DNA of 64,000 nt, from assembly GCA_020633075.1 (NCBI GenBank), contig JACKEI010000002.1, positions 1,488,001 to 1,552,000 on the forward strand, in the 5' to 3' direction. The stretch's first letter is position 1; each line of letters opens with the position of its first letter. The notes under the pieces were generated by a model. It had not been told where the DNA came from. It searched no databases and was given only the letters and a program-made list of their open reading frames with translations. This DNA comes from Sandaracinaceae bacterium (GTDB taxonomy: Bacteria; Myxococcota_A; Polyangia; Polyangiales; Houyiibacteriaceae). The position numbers and the translations under genes are program-made. Below, in pieces: positions 24,351 to 33,346 of the stretch.

Positions 24351-25102
24351 TTGCGAGCCCTCCGCGACACGCGCCCAAAGGCGTCCACGCTCGCGAGCTC
24401 ACGCTCCTCGCCCGGGCGTGGCGTGCGCGTGCCAGGGAGCGGGGAGGCGCAGCGGATGGTGTCGCGGAAGAGCACCACCTCGGTGGTGTCTGCGGGGACG
24501 ACGGTGGCCGCGCCGGGCTCACCGTCCCAGTACGCGATCAGCGCCGTGGGTGGCCCCGTCACCGGGGCCGGTAGGGTCGCGGTCACGGCCCGCGTGGTCA
24601 CGACCGCGCCGCGCCCTTCTCGGACGCGCATGGGTCCCACCTCCAGCGTGACGCGCGTGGGCGGCCGAGGCGCCGCGACACGCAGCGTGCCGCGCGTGGC
24701 GAAGGTGATGGGCCGCGGGTGTCCCAACCCGACCAGCTGGTAGACGCCGGGGCTCGGGCGTGAGGTGGGCTCGTAGCGGGCCAGGCCAGCGCCCAGCGGG
24801 ACCACGCGCAGCGGGATGCGCTCCTCGGCCGCGTCCGCGCTGCCAGCGGCGCCGTCTGCGCTCGCGCGCACCAGCGCCGCGTCGTCGGGGAAGCGCCCCT
24901 CGATGGACTGATGCAGCATGTCCCACTCGATCATCATCGCGACGAGGAAGGTTGCTTGCGTGGGGAGCGGCTGGTCGGTCGGTGTGACCAGGGTCGGGAT
25001 CCAGAGCGCACGCGCGCAGCGCGCGTCGGCTTGCTGAGGCGCGTGGGTGGCGAACGCCAGGAAGAGCGTGAGCGCGAGCAGCACCTTGAGGAGGGAACGC
25101 AT
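24347..25102 (-). CDS. Secreted hypothetical protein (tandem paralogue A)
   Basis: 251 residues from ATG 25102 (in-frame ATG at 25123 possible). Signal peptide (LLKVLLALTLFLAFATHA) followed by RCARALWIPTLVTPTDQPLP, matching the paralogue's mature N-terminus. The shared C-terminal features are IAYWDGE, VVLFRDTIRC and ELASVDAFGR. No catalytic motif is seen. It lies 65 bp after the polyprenol-kinase-like gene and overlaps its paralogue by 4 bp, so all three are probably one transcript. Confidence 0.78.
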   Translation of the reverse strand: MRSLLKVLLALTLFLAFATHAPQQADARCARALWIPTLVTPTDQPLPTQATFLVAMMIEWDMLHQSIEGRFPDDAALVRASADGAAGSADAAEERIPLRVVPLGAGLARYEPTSRPSPGVYQLVGLGHPRPITFATRGTLRVAAPRPPTRVTLEVGPMRVREGRGAVVTTRAVTATLPAPVTGPPTALIAYWDGEPGAATVVPADTTEVVLFRDTIRCASPLPGTRTPRPGEERELASVDAFGRVSRRARK

Positions 25103-25167
25103 GGGCGTGACTGTACCATCCATGCGCATGGCGCGCCCCTCGTCCGGGGTCCACGGATGGATCTTAC

Positions 25168-26139
25168 TCATGTGAGCAAGGTCGCGGCGCCCCAGGCGGC
25201 CAAGCCTCCCACCAGGGGGATCGTGAAGTTGTCGTCGAGCGGACCGCTCAACACCTCGGCCGCGGCACCGGCCGTCGCGCCCGCCATGGCCACGCCGAGC
25301 GCGGCCTGCAGCGGGAGCCCGTGCGCCGCGAGCAGCACCGCCAGGCTCGGCAGCCCACCTGCCACCACGAAGGCGAGCGAGCCTTCGAGGGAGCGGCCGC
25401 CGGGCAGCTTGGTGCGGCCGAAGCGCCGCCCGATGATGGCCGCCCAGGGATCCCCGAAGCCCAACACGACCACGCCTACCGCGCAGCCTACCGGTGGCAC
25501 GAAGAGGGCCAGCAGGACCAGCGCCAGCGCGTACCAAGAGGCCGAGTTGACGCGGTGTCGCTCGTAGGGGTGCGCCACCTTGCCGAAGGCGCCCATGAGG
25601 ACCTCGTTGGCCCGGGGGCTGACGCGCCGGCTGCTCTCCATGAGGACCGCCGAGGTCAAGAAGCCCCCCGCGACCCACAGCATGCGCTCGGTCCACAGCT
25701 CGATGACGGCCAGCGCGAAGAGCCCCGAGCACACATGAAAGATGTTGCGCGCGTAGTTGGTCGGCCGCAGGGAGGGCACGCGCTGACCGCTCCTCGCGAG
25801 CGCGGCGACGAGGTCCTCGTAGGCGGGACCCACCGCGACGCGGAACGCCACCCACGCCCCCACGTCCTCTTCGTCGGCGGCGGGAGGGGAAGACAGCGCT
25901 GCGGCGAGCGCCTGTGCGGCCGGCGCCACTCCGTCGGACGGCGAGGCTCCGCTCTCGCGCGGCTCCTCCGACGGCGCCCCCGGGTCCGTGCGCAGCACGC
26001 CCGCCGCGCGCGCGAGTGAGTCGTGCAGCGCGGGCGCTCGCTCCGCGACGAAGCGCGCGGGGTCGAGCTCGCGCAGCGTCCCGTGGAGCTCCAAGGCGGT
26101 GGCGGCCAGCGCCGAGAGACGGCCGGGGTCTGCGTGCAT
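25168..26139 (-). CDS. CTP-dependent polyprenol/phytol kinase-like membrane protein
   Basis: 323 residues. After about 125 soluble, Ala/Glu-rich residues there are roughly six to seven membrane helices. The signature GDPWAAIIGRRFGRTKL followed by RSLEGSLAF is that of the DGK1/SEC59/VTE5 family (diacylglycerol kinase, dolichol kinase, phytol kinase), which use CTP to phosphorylate lipid alcohols at membranes. The substrate here is unknown; together with the nearby ATP-type lipid kinase at 12447-13376 the genome would have two unrelated lipid kinases in one window. Start ATG 26139; upstream is the terminator of the PEGA gene. Confidence 0.82.
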   Translation of the reverse strand: MHADPGRLSALAATALELHGTLRELDPARFVAERAPALHDSLARAAGVLRTDPGAPSEEPRESGASPSDGVAPAAQALAAALSSPPAADEEDVGAWVAFRVAVGPAYEDLVAALARSGQRVPSLRPTNYARNIFHVCSGLFALAVIELWTERMLWVAGGFLTSAVLMESSRRVSPRANEVLMGAFGKVAHPYERHRVNSASWYALALVLLALFVPPVGCAVGVVVLGFGDPWAAIIGRRFGRTKLPGGRSLEGSLAFVVAGGLPSLAVLLAAHGLPLQAALGVAMAGATAGAAAEVLSGPLDDNFTIPLVGGLAAWGAATLLT

Positions 26140-26223
26140 CCGGGGGAGACTGCCAAACCAGAGCCGTCGAGGTCAAAGCGCATCGGCACCACACGGCGCG
26201 CGGCGTGTCGATTGGCCCAAACG

Positions 26224-26253
26224 AAGACAGGCGACCCGGGGGCCGCCTGTCTT
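26224..26253. terminator. Hairpin terminator after the PEGA/beta-barrel gene
   Basis: Perfect 10 bp stem AAGACAGGCG (26224-26233) / CGCCTGTCTT (26244-26253) with a 10-base loop, 18 bp beyond the stop of the PEGA gene. The T-tract on the minus side is short (CGTTTG). Confidence 0.6.
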
Positions 26254-26271
26254 CTGTGTCTCAGCAGGTTC

Positions 26272-28338
26272 TCAGTGGAACTTGTACGTGAAGCCGAAGC
26301 GACCGCTGAACGCGGAGGTGTTGTTCCCCTGCGTACCGCTGTCGTTCACCGTGCGGAAGAGGCCGTCGTAGATCTCACGACGGTCGCTCAGCAGGTTGCC
26401 TTCGAAGGTGGTGAAGAGGTTCCAGTAGCTGGTGAGGCGCAGCTCGAACGAGCCGCCGATGCGCACCATGCCCGTGTTGTCCGAGCGGCCGCGCACGATC
26501 ATGGTGACCTCGTCGCCGCGCTCGAAGCGGTCGCGGTAGAAGTCGAAGCCGACCCACAGCGTGACCGCCGCGCGCTTGGCGAACAGGATGCTGGCTAGGC
26601 CCTCGAGGCCGGTGTGGAAGGAGTTGGCGCTGTCGGGGCCGATACCGCCGCCCAGGAACACCTGCGCGCCGAGGCCGATCTGCGGGGTGACGCGCCACGC
26701 GACGCGCGCGCGGGCCTCGAACTCGAACAAGCGGTGGTTGCCACGGATGCTGATGCCGCCGTCGATCCAGTCGGCGAAGCCCGTGCCGGCCCGCAGCTCG
26801 AAGAAGCTCGGGTACATGACGCTGAGGTCGATGAGCGCCTGCGAGGTCGGGATGACGTTCGCGGCGAAGCTGGTCTGGCCGGCGTAGTTCTCGAGGCGCT
26901 CGCGCTCGAGACGCGCGCGCTCCTCGTCCGTCATGGCGCCCTCTTCCAGCAGGGCGACGTCGAAGACGCGGGGCTCGGCCGCGGGGGCCAGCATCACCTG
27001 GGCGATGTAGGGGTCATACCCCGGAGCGCGCACCTCGAGGCGACGGTTGCCCGACGGGACGGTGCCCTCGTAGGGGACGGGCCCGACCTGGGTTCCGTCC
27101 AGGTAGAGGGCGCTGTTCGGCACGTTGGAGCGCACGATGACGCGCACGGGCTCGGCGCCCAGCTCCGCGTCCACTTCGCAGTTGCGGCCCGGACCCACGG
27201 CACAGGTGGTGCGGTACTCCTGGAAGCCGGGTGCGCGCACGACGATGGCGTGCGTGCCCGCCGTGGCCGACTCGACCACCACGGGCGGCGCGCCGCGCTC
27301 TTCCCCGTCGACGACCACTACGGCCCCCGGAGCGGACGAGCGCACGATGATGGAGCCCGGCGCCAGCACGACCTCTTGCAGGACGATGTTCACGGCGCGC
27401 CGCTGACCGGCCTCGATGGTGACGGGCTGCGTGATGGGCTGGAAGCCCGTCATGCTGACCTCCAGGATGTGCTCACCGGGGCTGACGTTCTCGCGCGTCA
27501 CGGGGCCCGCGCCGAGCGCCTCGCCGTCGAGGACGACGCTGGCACCGCGCGGCTGGGTCACGACCACGAGGGTGCCGCCGGGCGGCACGTCGGGGCGCAG
27601 CTGCACCTCCACGCGGGCGCGCTCGCCGGCGCGGATCTCCACGGTCTGTGCCTGCGTCTGGAAGCCCTCGGAGCGGACCTCGATCTGGTGAATGCCGGCC
27701 GTCACGTTGTCGATGACGGTGGGCGTCGAGCCGCGGGGCTCGCCGTCGACGTAGATGGCGGCGCCGCTGATGTCCGAGGCGACCAGCACCGAGCCCGTGG
27801 ACGGGGCCTGGCGCTCGAGGAGCACGGGCAGGGCCAGCTGCTGGGCGCCCGCGACCTGCACCCACTGCGTGAAGGTCACGTAGCCCTCGCGGTCGATCTG
27901 GATGAGGTGGCGTCCCGGGTCGACCATCTGGTTGACGGGCAGGGTGCCCACCAGCTGACCGTCGATACGGACGTTGGCGCCGCTGGCCGAGTCGTTGGCG
28001 GCCGTGATGGTGAGCTCGCCGAGGGGGTCCAGTACGCCCCGGAAGGTCTCGTTGCGGCGGATGACGTTGACCGCCACGCTGGCGTCACGGTGCCGCGGAA
28101 GGCGGAAGACCAGCGTGTGGTTGCCGCGGGTGATGCGGACGCGCCGCAGGGGTGTCACGCCGAGGTTCTGGCCCTCTGGGCTGTCCAGGTAGACGGTGGC
28201 TCCAGCGGGGGTGGACTCGATGTTGACGGGGATCGTGGGCTGCGCCTGGGCGACGCGCGTGGGGAGCAGCGTCACGATCAGGGCGGCGAGCACGAGCGCG
28301 CTCGTGAGCGCCAGTCGAACAACTTGGTTTCGAAGCAC
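26272..28338 (-). CDS. Multi-PEGA-domain protein with C-terminal beta-barrel-like region
   Basis: 688 residues. Start set at GTG 28338 because AGAGGA lies 6 nt upstream and a signal peptide (LALTSALVLAALIVTLLP, cleaved near AQAQ) follows at once; upstream codons lack this. Six PEGA-type repeats fill about residues 36-470, recognisable as GSVLVASDISGAAIYVDG, GSIIVRSSAPGAVVVVDG and similar, the typical surface-sandwich found with S-layer or carbohydrate-facing proteins. Residues about 490-688 alternate hydrophobic/polar strands and end FGFTYKFH with a terminal aromatic/His, as in outer-membrane barrels. Likely anchors the PEGA domains at the outer membrane; inference. Confidence 0.85.
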   Translation of the reverse strand: MLRNQVVRLALTSALVLAALIVTLLPTRVAQAQPTIPVNIESTPAGATVYLDSPEGQNLGVTPLRRVRITRGNHTLVFRLPRHRDASVAVNVIRRNETFRGVLDPLGELTITAANDSASGANVRIDGQLVGTLPVNQMVDPGRHLIQIDREGYVTFTQWVQVAGAQQLALPVLLERQAPSTGSVLVASDISGAAIYVDGEPRGSTPTVIDNVTAGIHQIEVRSEGFQTQAQTVEIRAGERARVEVQLRPDVPPGGTLVVVTQPRGASVVLDGEALGAGPVTRENVSPGEHILEVSMTGFQPITQPVTIEAGQRRAVNIVLQEVVLAPGSIIVRSSAPGAVVVVDGEERGAPPVVVESATAGTHAIVVRAPGFQEYRTTCAVGPGRNCEVDAELGAEPVRVIVRSNVPNSALYLDGTQVGPVPYEGTVPSGNRRLEVRAPGYDPYIAQVMLAPAAEPRVFDVALLEEGAMTDEERARLERERLENYAGQTSFAANVIPTSQALIDLSVMYPSFFELRAGTGFADWIDGGISIRGNHRLFEFEARARVAWRVTPQIGLGAQVFLGGGIGPDSANSFHTGLEGLASILFAKRAAVTLWVGFDFYRDRFERGDEVTMIVRGRSDNTGMVRIGGSFELRLTSYWNLFTTFEGNLLSDRREIYDGLFRTVNDSGTQGNNTSAFSGRFGFTYKFH

Positions 28339-28344
28339 GGGTAG

Positions 28345-28350
28345 TCCTCT
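28345..28350 (-). promoter_or_regulatory. Ribosome binding site that fixes the GTG start of the PEGA gene
   Basis: AGAGGA on the minus strand, 6 nt before GTG 28338. Confidence 0.65.
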
Positions 28351-28476
28351 CTTCTCTCCAGGGCAGGCCGTCGCGTCCATCGACGCGGACCCCCCATGGT
28401 GGCTGGAATGTGGCGAGGGATACCATAATACCCGCGGCATAGCTCTCGAAAGTGGGACGGCGACGCGGTGGGGGAC

Positions 28477-29100
28477 TCACGGAGGGTCGAGCAGGAGGTG
28501 CTCGCCGCAGGCCCGCAAGGTCTTCGCGTAGGCCGCGTGGCCCCCCTCGCCCACCATGAGCGCCATCCCCGTGGTCACCGAGCTGATGAGCGTGACCAGC
28601 TGCGTGGTGGACCTGCCATCCGGGGTGGCCACCAGCCGCGCCAGGATGGCGGGGGTCTCGATGGGGACCTTGGTCACGGCGGTCCGCAGTTCGGGGTGGC
28701 GTCGGATGTCGAGCGGGACGGAGGCCAGGAAGAGAGGCACGCTCTCGTCCTGCCCGTGCAGGGTGACGGCGGCGTCCAGCACGGCCAGCAGCCGCGCCTG
28801 GCGCGTTCCCGGTGAGTCCACTGCGCTGCGGTAGACCTCGGCCACGCGGCGCTCGGCGTCGCGGTAGACCTCCACGTAGAGGCCCAGCTTGTCGCCGAAG
28901 TAGTGATACAGGGTGGACGTCGTGTAGCCCGCGGCGGCCGCGATCTCGCGCACGTTGGCGGGCCCGAACCCGCGGCGTGCAAAGTGCGCGCGCGCCGCCG
29001 CCAGCAGCGCGTCGTGGCTGCGCTCCGAGTCGGCGCCGCGGGGGCGTCCGGCCGGCTTGGCGCGTGTGGAACGTGTTGGGCGGGGTGGGGCGGAGCTCAT
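28477..29100 (-). CDS. TetR/AcrR-family transcriptional regulator
   Basis: 207 residues. Basic N-terminal tail, then the DNA-binding helices LLAAARAHFARRGFGPANVREIAAAAGYTTSTLYHYFGDK (read as separate helices at about 28-70, ending in the recognition helix TTSTLYHYF). The C-terminal effector domain (about 80-200) has no recognisable ligand motif. It is the last gene of the sulfotransferase/aminotransferase operon, 73 bp after the VOC gene, and therefore probably regulates that operon. This repeats the layout of the first lipid operon, which also ends with a TetR gene (before RIO). Confidence 0.92.
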   Translation of the reverse strand: MSSAPPRPTRSTRAKPAGRPRGADSERSHDALLAAARAHFARRGFGPANVREIAAAAGYTTSTLYHYFGDKLGLYVEVYRDAERRVAEVYRSAVDSPGTRQARLLAVLDAAVTLHGQDESVPLFLASVPLDIRRHPELRTAVTKVPIETPAILARLVATPDGRSTTQLVTLISSVTTGMALMVGEGGHAAYAKTLRACGEHLLLDPP

Positions 29101-29173
29101 CGCGGCAGCTGCTCCGTCGTCGGGCGCTCAGGGTGCGCGCGGGCGTCTTCGAGCAGACCTCCGCGACAGCCTA

Positions 29174-29791
29174 TCATGGGCTCGCGGCCAGGCGGCCCCA
29201 GCGCACCAGAGCGGCCCCGCCGCGCACGAGGGGTTCGAGGTCCAGCGGACGCGCGAGCGCTCGGAAGTCCAGGATCTCGATGTAGATCCCCAGCTCGGCG
29301 CGGGTGTCGTAGTAGCGATAGTCGAACGACAGGCAGCCGCCCAGGGTGAGGCCACCGCGCACCGCCTCTCGGTGACCGGCCGCGACGAGCCCAGCCCCTA
29401 GCCGCTCTACGCCCCGTTGATAGATGCCCGCGTGGTGCAGCCGCGCCTCGGCGCCTGCCAGGGACGCGCTGTAGAAGTCCGTGCCGCGCCCCGGCCCCAG
29501 GAACTCCACCTGGGTGCTGCCGGCGTAGCCCAGCCCGACCTCCAGCTGGCAGCGTGGGCGCGGGACCCCCGCCTCGTGCCAGCCCACGGCCGCGACGGAG
29601 CCCATCAGGAACGGCCCGGCGCCCAGGGCTTCCGCCGCGGCGCACGCGCTGGGAACGTCGCGGCACGCGATGCCGTACTGCGCCGCGGGTGCGAGCCCGA
29701 AGCGCGCGCGGAACTCGTCCGGGAGCTGCTCCGCGAGCGTGGGAAGCCCGAAGTGCGCGAGCACGCGCGCGAGCGGCCCCTCGGTGCTCAC
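29174..29791 (-). CDS. VOC (glyoxalase/epimerase-fold) protein
   Basis: 205 residues from GTG 29791, overlapping the previous stop (GTGA). After a 40-residue helical lead, the vicinal-oxygen-chelate pattern appears: PAAQYGIACRD opens the first module, HHAGIYQRG (about residue 125) and GIYIEILD (about 180) supply the His and Glu expected at a metal site. Similar proteins include methylmalonyl-CoA epimerase and dioxygenase-like enzymes, but the sequence does not decide. Part of the operon with epimerase, aminotransferase and sulfotransferase, so it may act on their product. Confidence 0.7.
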   Translation of the reverse strand: MSTEGPLARVLAHFGLPTLAEQLPDEFRARFGLAPAAQYGIACRDVPSACAAAEALGAGPFLMGSVAAVGWHEAGVPRPRCQLEVGLGYAGSTQVEFLGPGRGTDFYSASLAGAEARLHHAGIYQRGVERLGAGLVAAGHREAVRGGLTLGGCLSFDYRYYDTRAELGIYIEILDFRALARPLDLEPLVRGGAALVRWGRLAASP

Positions 29792-30873
29792 TCGGCCTCC
29801 CCTCCCTTGCCCTGCCGCGCGGGGAGCCACGCCCGCGCGGCGCTCCACGCGGCCTTGGCGAGGCTCAGCTGCTCGAGCGCGCGGGGCACGACCGGTGTGC
29901 GCCCGTGCGCTAGCGCGTAGTGTCGCGAGTTGGTGAGCGCCACGAGCCGCGCGACGGGGCCCACGCGGTCCACGAGGTGCACAGCCGCCCCGAGCGACGC
30001 GCGCACCTCGCTCAGATACTCGGCGTAGCTCCGCCGCTGGTAGTCCAGGAGGGCTTGGCTCTCCTCCGAGTCCACCCAGTCGGTGAGGAAGCGCTGCGGA
30101 CCGAAGGCCTCCCGCGGCATCGGCGCGATGCCCATGGACGCGAACGCCTCGTTCAGCCAGTCCCGGTAGGTGTAGCGGTTGGACGCGCCACCGCCCAGCA
30201 GCAGCACGCGCCCCTCGATGTCGTCGCGCAGCAGGGAGTTCGCGATCGCCAGCGCCACGTCGTCCGGGTGCGTGAACTCCACGCGCGTGTCGGCGTGCAT
30301 GTCGAAGATGAAGGGCCCCAGCGCCGCTGGCTCCACGGGGGGCGTCACGGCCAGCCGGAAGATCACGTAGCGCAGCGCAGACGCCTGCACGGCGCGTTCA
30401 CCGTCCACCTTCTGCCGGGTGTAGTTGTCCGAAGGCTGCACCGGCTCGCTCGCGCGCCGCGGCGGTGTGGCGTTCTCGTTGTCGCCGAACACGGCGGCGC
30501 TGGACGTGAAGGTCAGGCGCGGAGGCACAGGCTCTGCCTCGCACAGCGCGATCAGGGTGCGCGTAGCCTCGACGTTGACCTTGTAGGCGAGGCGCTGATC
30601 CACGTCCGTGCCGGGCGGGATCATCGCGGCCAGGTGGATGACGTGCTGCGCGCCACGCACCGCCGCGGCCAGCGTCGGCGTGTGGCAGATGCTCCCGAAG
30701 CGCAGGTCCACGTCGCCGTCGAAGGTGCCGGCGCGCTCACGGTTGCGGGGGCTGTCGAGGTCGAGGGCCACGACGTGATAGCCGCGCGCAGACAGGGCCC
30801 GCACGGTGACCGCGCCGACGTTGCCGCACGCGCCCGTGACCAGCACGCGCTCCTTCCTGAGTGCCGCGCTCAT
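29788..30873 (-). CDS. NAD-dependent epimerase/dehydratase (extended SDR)
   Basis: 361 residues from ATG 30873, which overlaps the aminotransferase stop and follows GGAGGA. The nucleotide motif is VLVTGACGNVGAVTV (about 10-24); an Asp at the end of the second strand (VALDLDS) favours NAD(H). Catalytic residues are the Ser run in TFTSSAAVFGD and Tyr/Lys in YTRQK (about 165). The reaction class is sugar or keto-acid epimerisation, dehydration or reduction. The C-terminal 80 residues are substrate-binding and extra-helical. Operon context suggests it modifies the carbonyl compound used by the aminotransferase. Confidence 0.88.
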   Translation of the reverse strand: MSAALRKERVLVTGACGNVGAVTVRALSARGYHVVALDLDSPRNRERAGTFDGDVDLRFGSICHTPTLAAAVRGAQHVIHLAAMIPPGTDVDQRLAYKVNVEATRTLIALCEAEPVPPRLTFTSSAAVFGDNENATPPRRASEPVQPSDNYTRQKVDGERAVQASALRYVIFRLAVTPPVEPAALGPFIFDMHADTRVEFTHPDDVALAIANSLLRDDIEGRVLLLGGGASNRYTYRDWLNEAFASMGIAPMPREAFGPQRFLTDWVDSEESQALLDYQRRSYAEYLSEVRASLGAAVHLVDRVGPVARLVALTNSRHYALAHGRTPVVPRALEQLSLAKAAWSAARAWLPARQGKGGEAE

Positions 30874-32171
30874 GCTTCCTCCGCCAGCTGGTGTGCCGCC
30901 GTGCGGAAGGCCGCCAGGGTCTGCGCCACGTCGTCGTCCGTGTGCGCGCCCGACACGAAGAACTTTTCGGCCGCCTTCAGCACCCCGGCGCGCAGCAAGA
31001 GGTCCGAGAAGCGCATGTGCCGCAGCGTGTCGGCCTGGGCGACCGAGCGGTGGTCGCGCGGCTCCTGGTCGGTGAACCAGATCTGGAACACCGTCGGGTC
31101 CCCGCACACCTTCGCGCTCAGCCCGACCTCCCTCATGGCCTCGCGCAGGCCGTCCATCAGGGCCTCGCCGACGGCGTTCATGCGCGTGTAGACCTCGCCC
31201 TTCTCGAGCTCGGCGATGACCGCGCAGGCCACGCCGGTGCACACCGGGTTCGAGCTGTAGGTGCCGGTCTGCATGGTGTAGGGCAGCATGCGCAGGCGCC
31301 GCCGCGGGTCCGCCAGCTCCATGATCTCCCCCACGCCGCACAGCACGCCCAGCGGCAGGCCGCCGCTGATGGCCTTGCCCGTCGTGCACAGGTCCGGCAC
31401 CACGCCGTAGCGCGTCTGCGCGCCACCCAGCCCCAGGCGAAAGCCCGTGACCACCTCGTCGAAGATCAGCGGGATGCCGTAGTTCTTGGTGATGGCGCGC
31501 AGCCCCGGCAGGAACAGCGGATGGGGCGGGAACGAGCGCTGCATGGGCTCGACCATCACGCCGGCCAGCTCGTCGTGGTGACGCTCGATGATGGCCGCTG
31601 TGGTCTCTAGGTCGTTGAAGGGCGCCACCAGCACCTCGGCCTCGAGTGAGCGCGGGATGCCGTGCGTGTTCGGGACGGCGCGCGGGTAGGCCGGGCTGCC
31701 CATGGTCCACTGATTGCTCATCAGCGCGTAGTCGTGCATCCCGTGGTAGCCGCCCTCGAACTTGAGGATCTTGTCGCGGCCCCGGAACGCGCGCGCCAGG
31801 CGGAGTGCGAAGAAGGTCGCCTCGGAGCCGCTGTTGTGCAGCGAGACCTTCTCGGCGCACGGGACGTGCTCCACGATCTTCTCGGCCAGGCGGATGGCGC
31901 TCTCGTGGATGACCAGGTGCGAGGTGCCGTCGCGCCCCACCTCCGCGAGCGCGTTCAGCACCGCAGGGTGCGCGTGCCCGAGGATGTGCGGGCCCGACCC
32001 CAGCAGGTAGTCGATGTACTCGTTGCCGCTGCCGTCCACCAGGCGCGAGCCGTACGCGCGCGCGACCATGAAGTTGAGGTCGTCCTCGAAGGTGAACGCG
32101 CGTGTCCCTGTGGGAAAGAGGCGCTCGGCCACGGCCATGCGCTCGAGCTCCCCTGCGGTGCGCCGGATCAC
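30870..32171 (-). CDS. Class III (glutamate-1-semialdehyde-mutase-like) aminotransferase
   Basis: 433 residues from GTG 32171 behind a strong ribosome site (GGAGG, 6 nt). The fold-type I PLP enzyme shows NSGSEATFFALRLARA (PLP-phosphate site, about 117-132), IFDEVVTGFRLG (Asp to the ring nitrogen, about 240) and the PLP lysine in TTGKAISGG (about 275). It resembles HemL but lacks hem neighbours; the flanking genes indicate a secondary role, probably transaminating an aldehyde or keto group. Start overlaps the sulfotransferase stop (GTGA), epimerase follows with an ATGA overlap. Confidence 0.9.
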   Translation of the reverse strand: MIRRTAGELERMAVAERLFPTGTRAFTFEDDLNFMVARAYGSRLVDGSGNEYIDYLLGSGPHILGHAHPAVLNALAEVGRDGTSHLVIHESAIRLAEKIVEHVPCAEKVSLHNSGSEATFFALRLARAFRGRDKILKFEGGYHGMHDYALMSNQWTMGSPAYPRAVPNTHGIPRSLEAEVLVAPFNDLETTAAIIERHHDELAGVMVEPMQRSFPPHPLFLPGLRAITKNYGIPLIFDEVVTGFRLGLGGAQTRYGVVPDLCTTGKAISGGLPLGVLCGVGEIMELADPRRRLRMLPYTMQTGTYSSNPVCTGVACAVIAELEKGEVYTRMNAVGEALMDGLREAMREVGLSAKVCGDPTVFQIWFTDQEPRDHRSVAQADTLRHMRFSDLLLRAGVLKAAEKFFVSGAHTDDDVAQTLAAFRTAAHQLAEEA

Positions 32172-33346
32172 GAGGTCCTCCTCTCGGTCGCACGCGGGAA
32201 GCGCGCGATGTACTGCGCGAAGCGCTCGTGGACCATGGCGGGCGGCACGCCGAAGTCGCTGCGCTCGTAGTCGTGCGTGCCGAAGCGCCCGGGAGGGTTG
32301 GCGTCCTTCCAGGCGTCTAGCGCGCGGCGCACGTGGTCGGGGAAGGGCTGGTCGAAGCGCGCGTAGATGCGACCGACCTCGCCGACCGGGTCCGCCATGA
32401 AGTCGTTGAAATACACGTCGTGAAACTGGTGCTCGCGGCCGCGCCGCAGCTCCATGCCCCGGTCACAGGCCCGCGCCCAGTTCTCCAGCTGCTCGCGCGC
32501 GATGCGCGGCCGGTCGGGCTCGTGCTCCATGAGCGACCGGAAGTGCGCGCACAGGCTCACGTACGAAGGCAACACCGCCGCCGGGTCACGGTGCGTCCAG
32601 ATGACGCAGGCGTCCGGGTAGGTGTCCAAGAAGGCCTCGAGGTTGCGCAGGTGCACGGGGTACTTGAGCAGCCAGCGCTTCTCGGGCTCGTAGGAGCCGA
32701 TGAGCTGCAGCGCGCGCTTGTGCCGCGCGTAGGTCTCTCGGTGAATCGTGTTCGCGTACCACTCGGAGTAGGTGGGCACGGTGTTCACGACCTCGAAGCG
32801 CTCGTCGCTGAAGCCCTGCGCCAGCAGCCGCCCCGGCTCGTCCGGGCCCTCGGCGGTCATGAAGTGGATGGCCTCGAGCACGCTCTTGCCCGCCGCGTAC
32901 ATCATGGCGAGCTCGATCTTGGCGTGCTGGAAGTCACGCGAGGCGGGCCAGGTGGCGCGGGGAGGGCGGGGCTGCGGGTGGAGCGCGGTCCAGTACTGCA
33001 GGTGCTGCATGTCCGGGTTGGCGCCCATCAGGTAGTGCAGCGCCGTGCTGCCGGTGCGCACCATGCCGGTGATCACGAGGGGCCGCGTGATGGCGTGCGC
33101 TGCGCTCTCCGGCTGCATGCGGAACCAGTCCTCCGTGCGCAGCCGCGACGCCAGCAGGCCCACCAGCTGGTAGGCCATCGCGAGCTTGCCCTGCGTGTGA
33201 AAGCGCGCCTCGTGGTCGTACGAGTAGAGCAGGCGTCGTAGGCCCTCGCGGTAGCTCGGGTCCCCGAAGTCCGTGAGGCCGGTGGACCGCATGGCGATCT
33301 CGTGAAAGCGCTCCTCGCGCGACTGCCAGGTTCCGTGGGTGTCCAT
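32168..33346 (-). CDS. PAPS-dependent sulfotransferase family protein
   Basis: 392 residues from ATG 33346. The 5'-phosphosulfate loop is ITGMVRTGSTALHYLM (about 92-107) and the 3'-phosphate site lies in WTHRDPAAVLPSYVSL (about 255-270), as in the Sulfotransfer_3 group. A catalytic His is expected near KYPVHLRN. The enzyme would move sulfate from PAPS to a hydroxyl or amine of a lipid, sugar or peptide; many actinobacterial and myxobacterial members act on lipids, but the acceptor is not readable. Cytoplasmic or membrane-associated. Its ATG overlaps the stop of the first operon gene by one base. Confidence 0.9.
   Translation of the reverse strand: MDTHGTWQSREERFHEIAMRSTGLTDFGDPSYREGLRRLLYSYDHEARFHTQGKLAMAYQLVGLLASRLRTEDWFRMQPESAAHAITRPLVITGMVRTGSTALHYLMGANPDMQHLQYWTALHPQPRPPRATWPASRDFQHAKIELAMMYAAGKSVLEAIHFMTAEGPDEPGRLLAQGFSDERFEVVNTVPTYSEWYANTIHRETYARHKRALQLIGSYEPEKRWLLKYPVHLRNLEAFLDTYPDACVIWTHRDPAAVLPSYVSLCAHFRSLMEHEPDRPRIAREQLENWARACDRGMELRRGREHQFHDVYFNDFMADPVGEVGRIYARFDQPFPDHVRRALDAWKDANPPGRFGTHDYERSDFGVPPAMVHERFAQYIARFPRATERRTS

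Noticed and set aside
26614..28344. 576-residue plus-strand frame opposite the PEGA gene
   Set aside because: Repeated GDG/LDVD-like pattern simply mirrors the PEGA codons; no ribosome site or signal.
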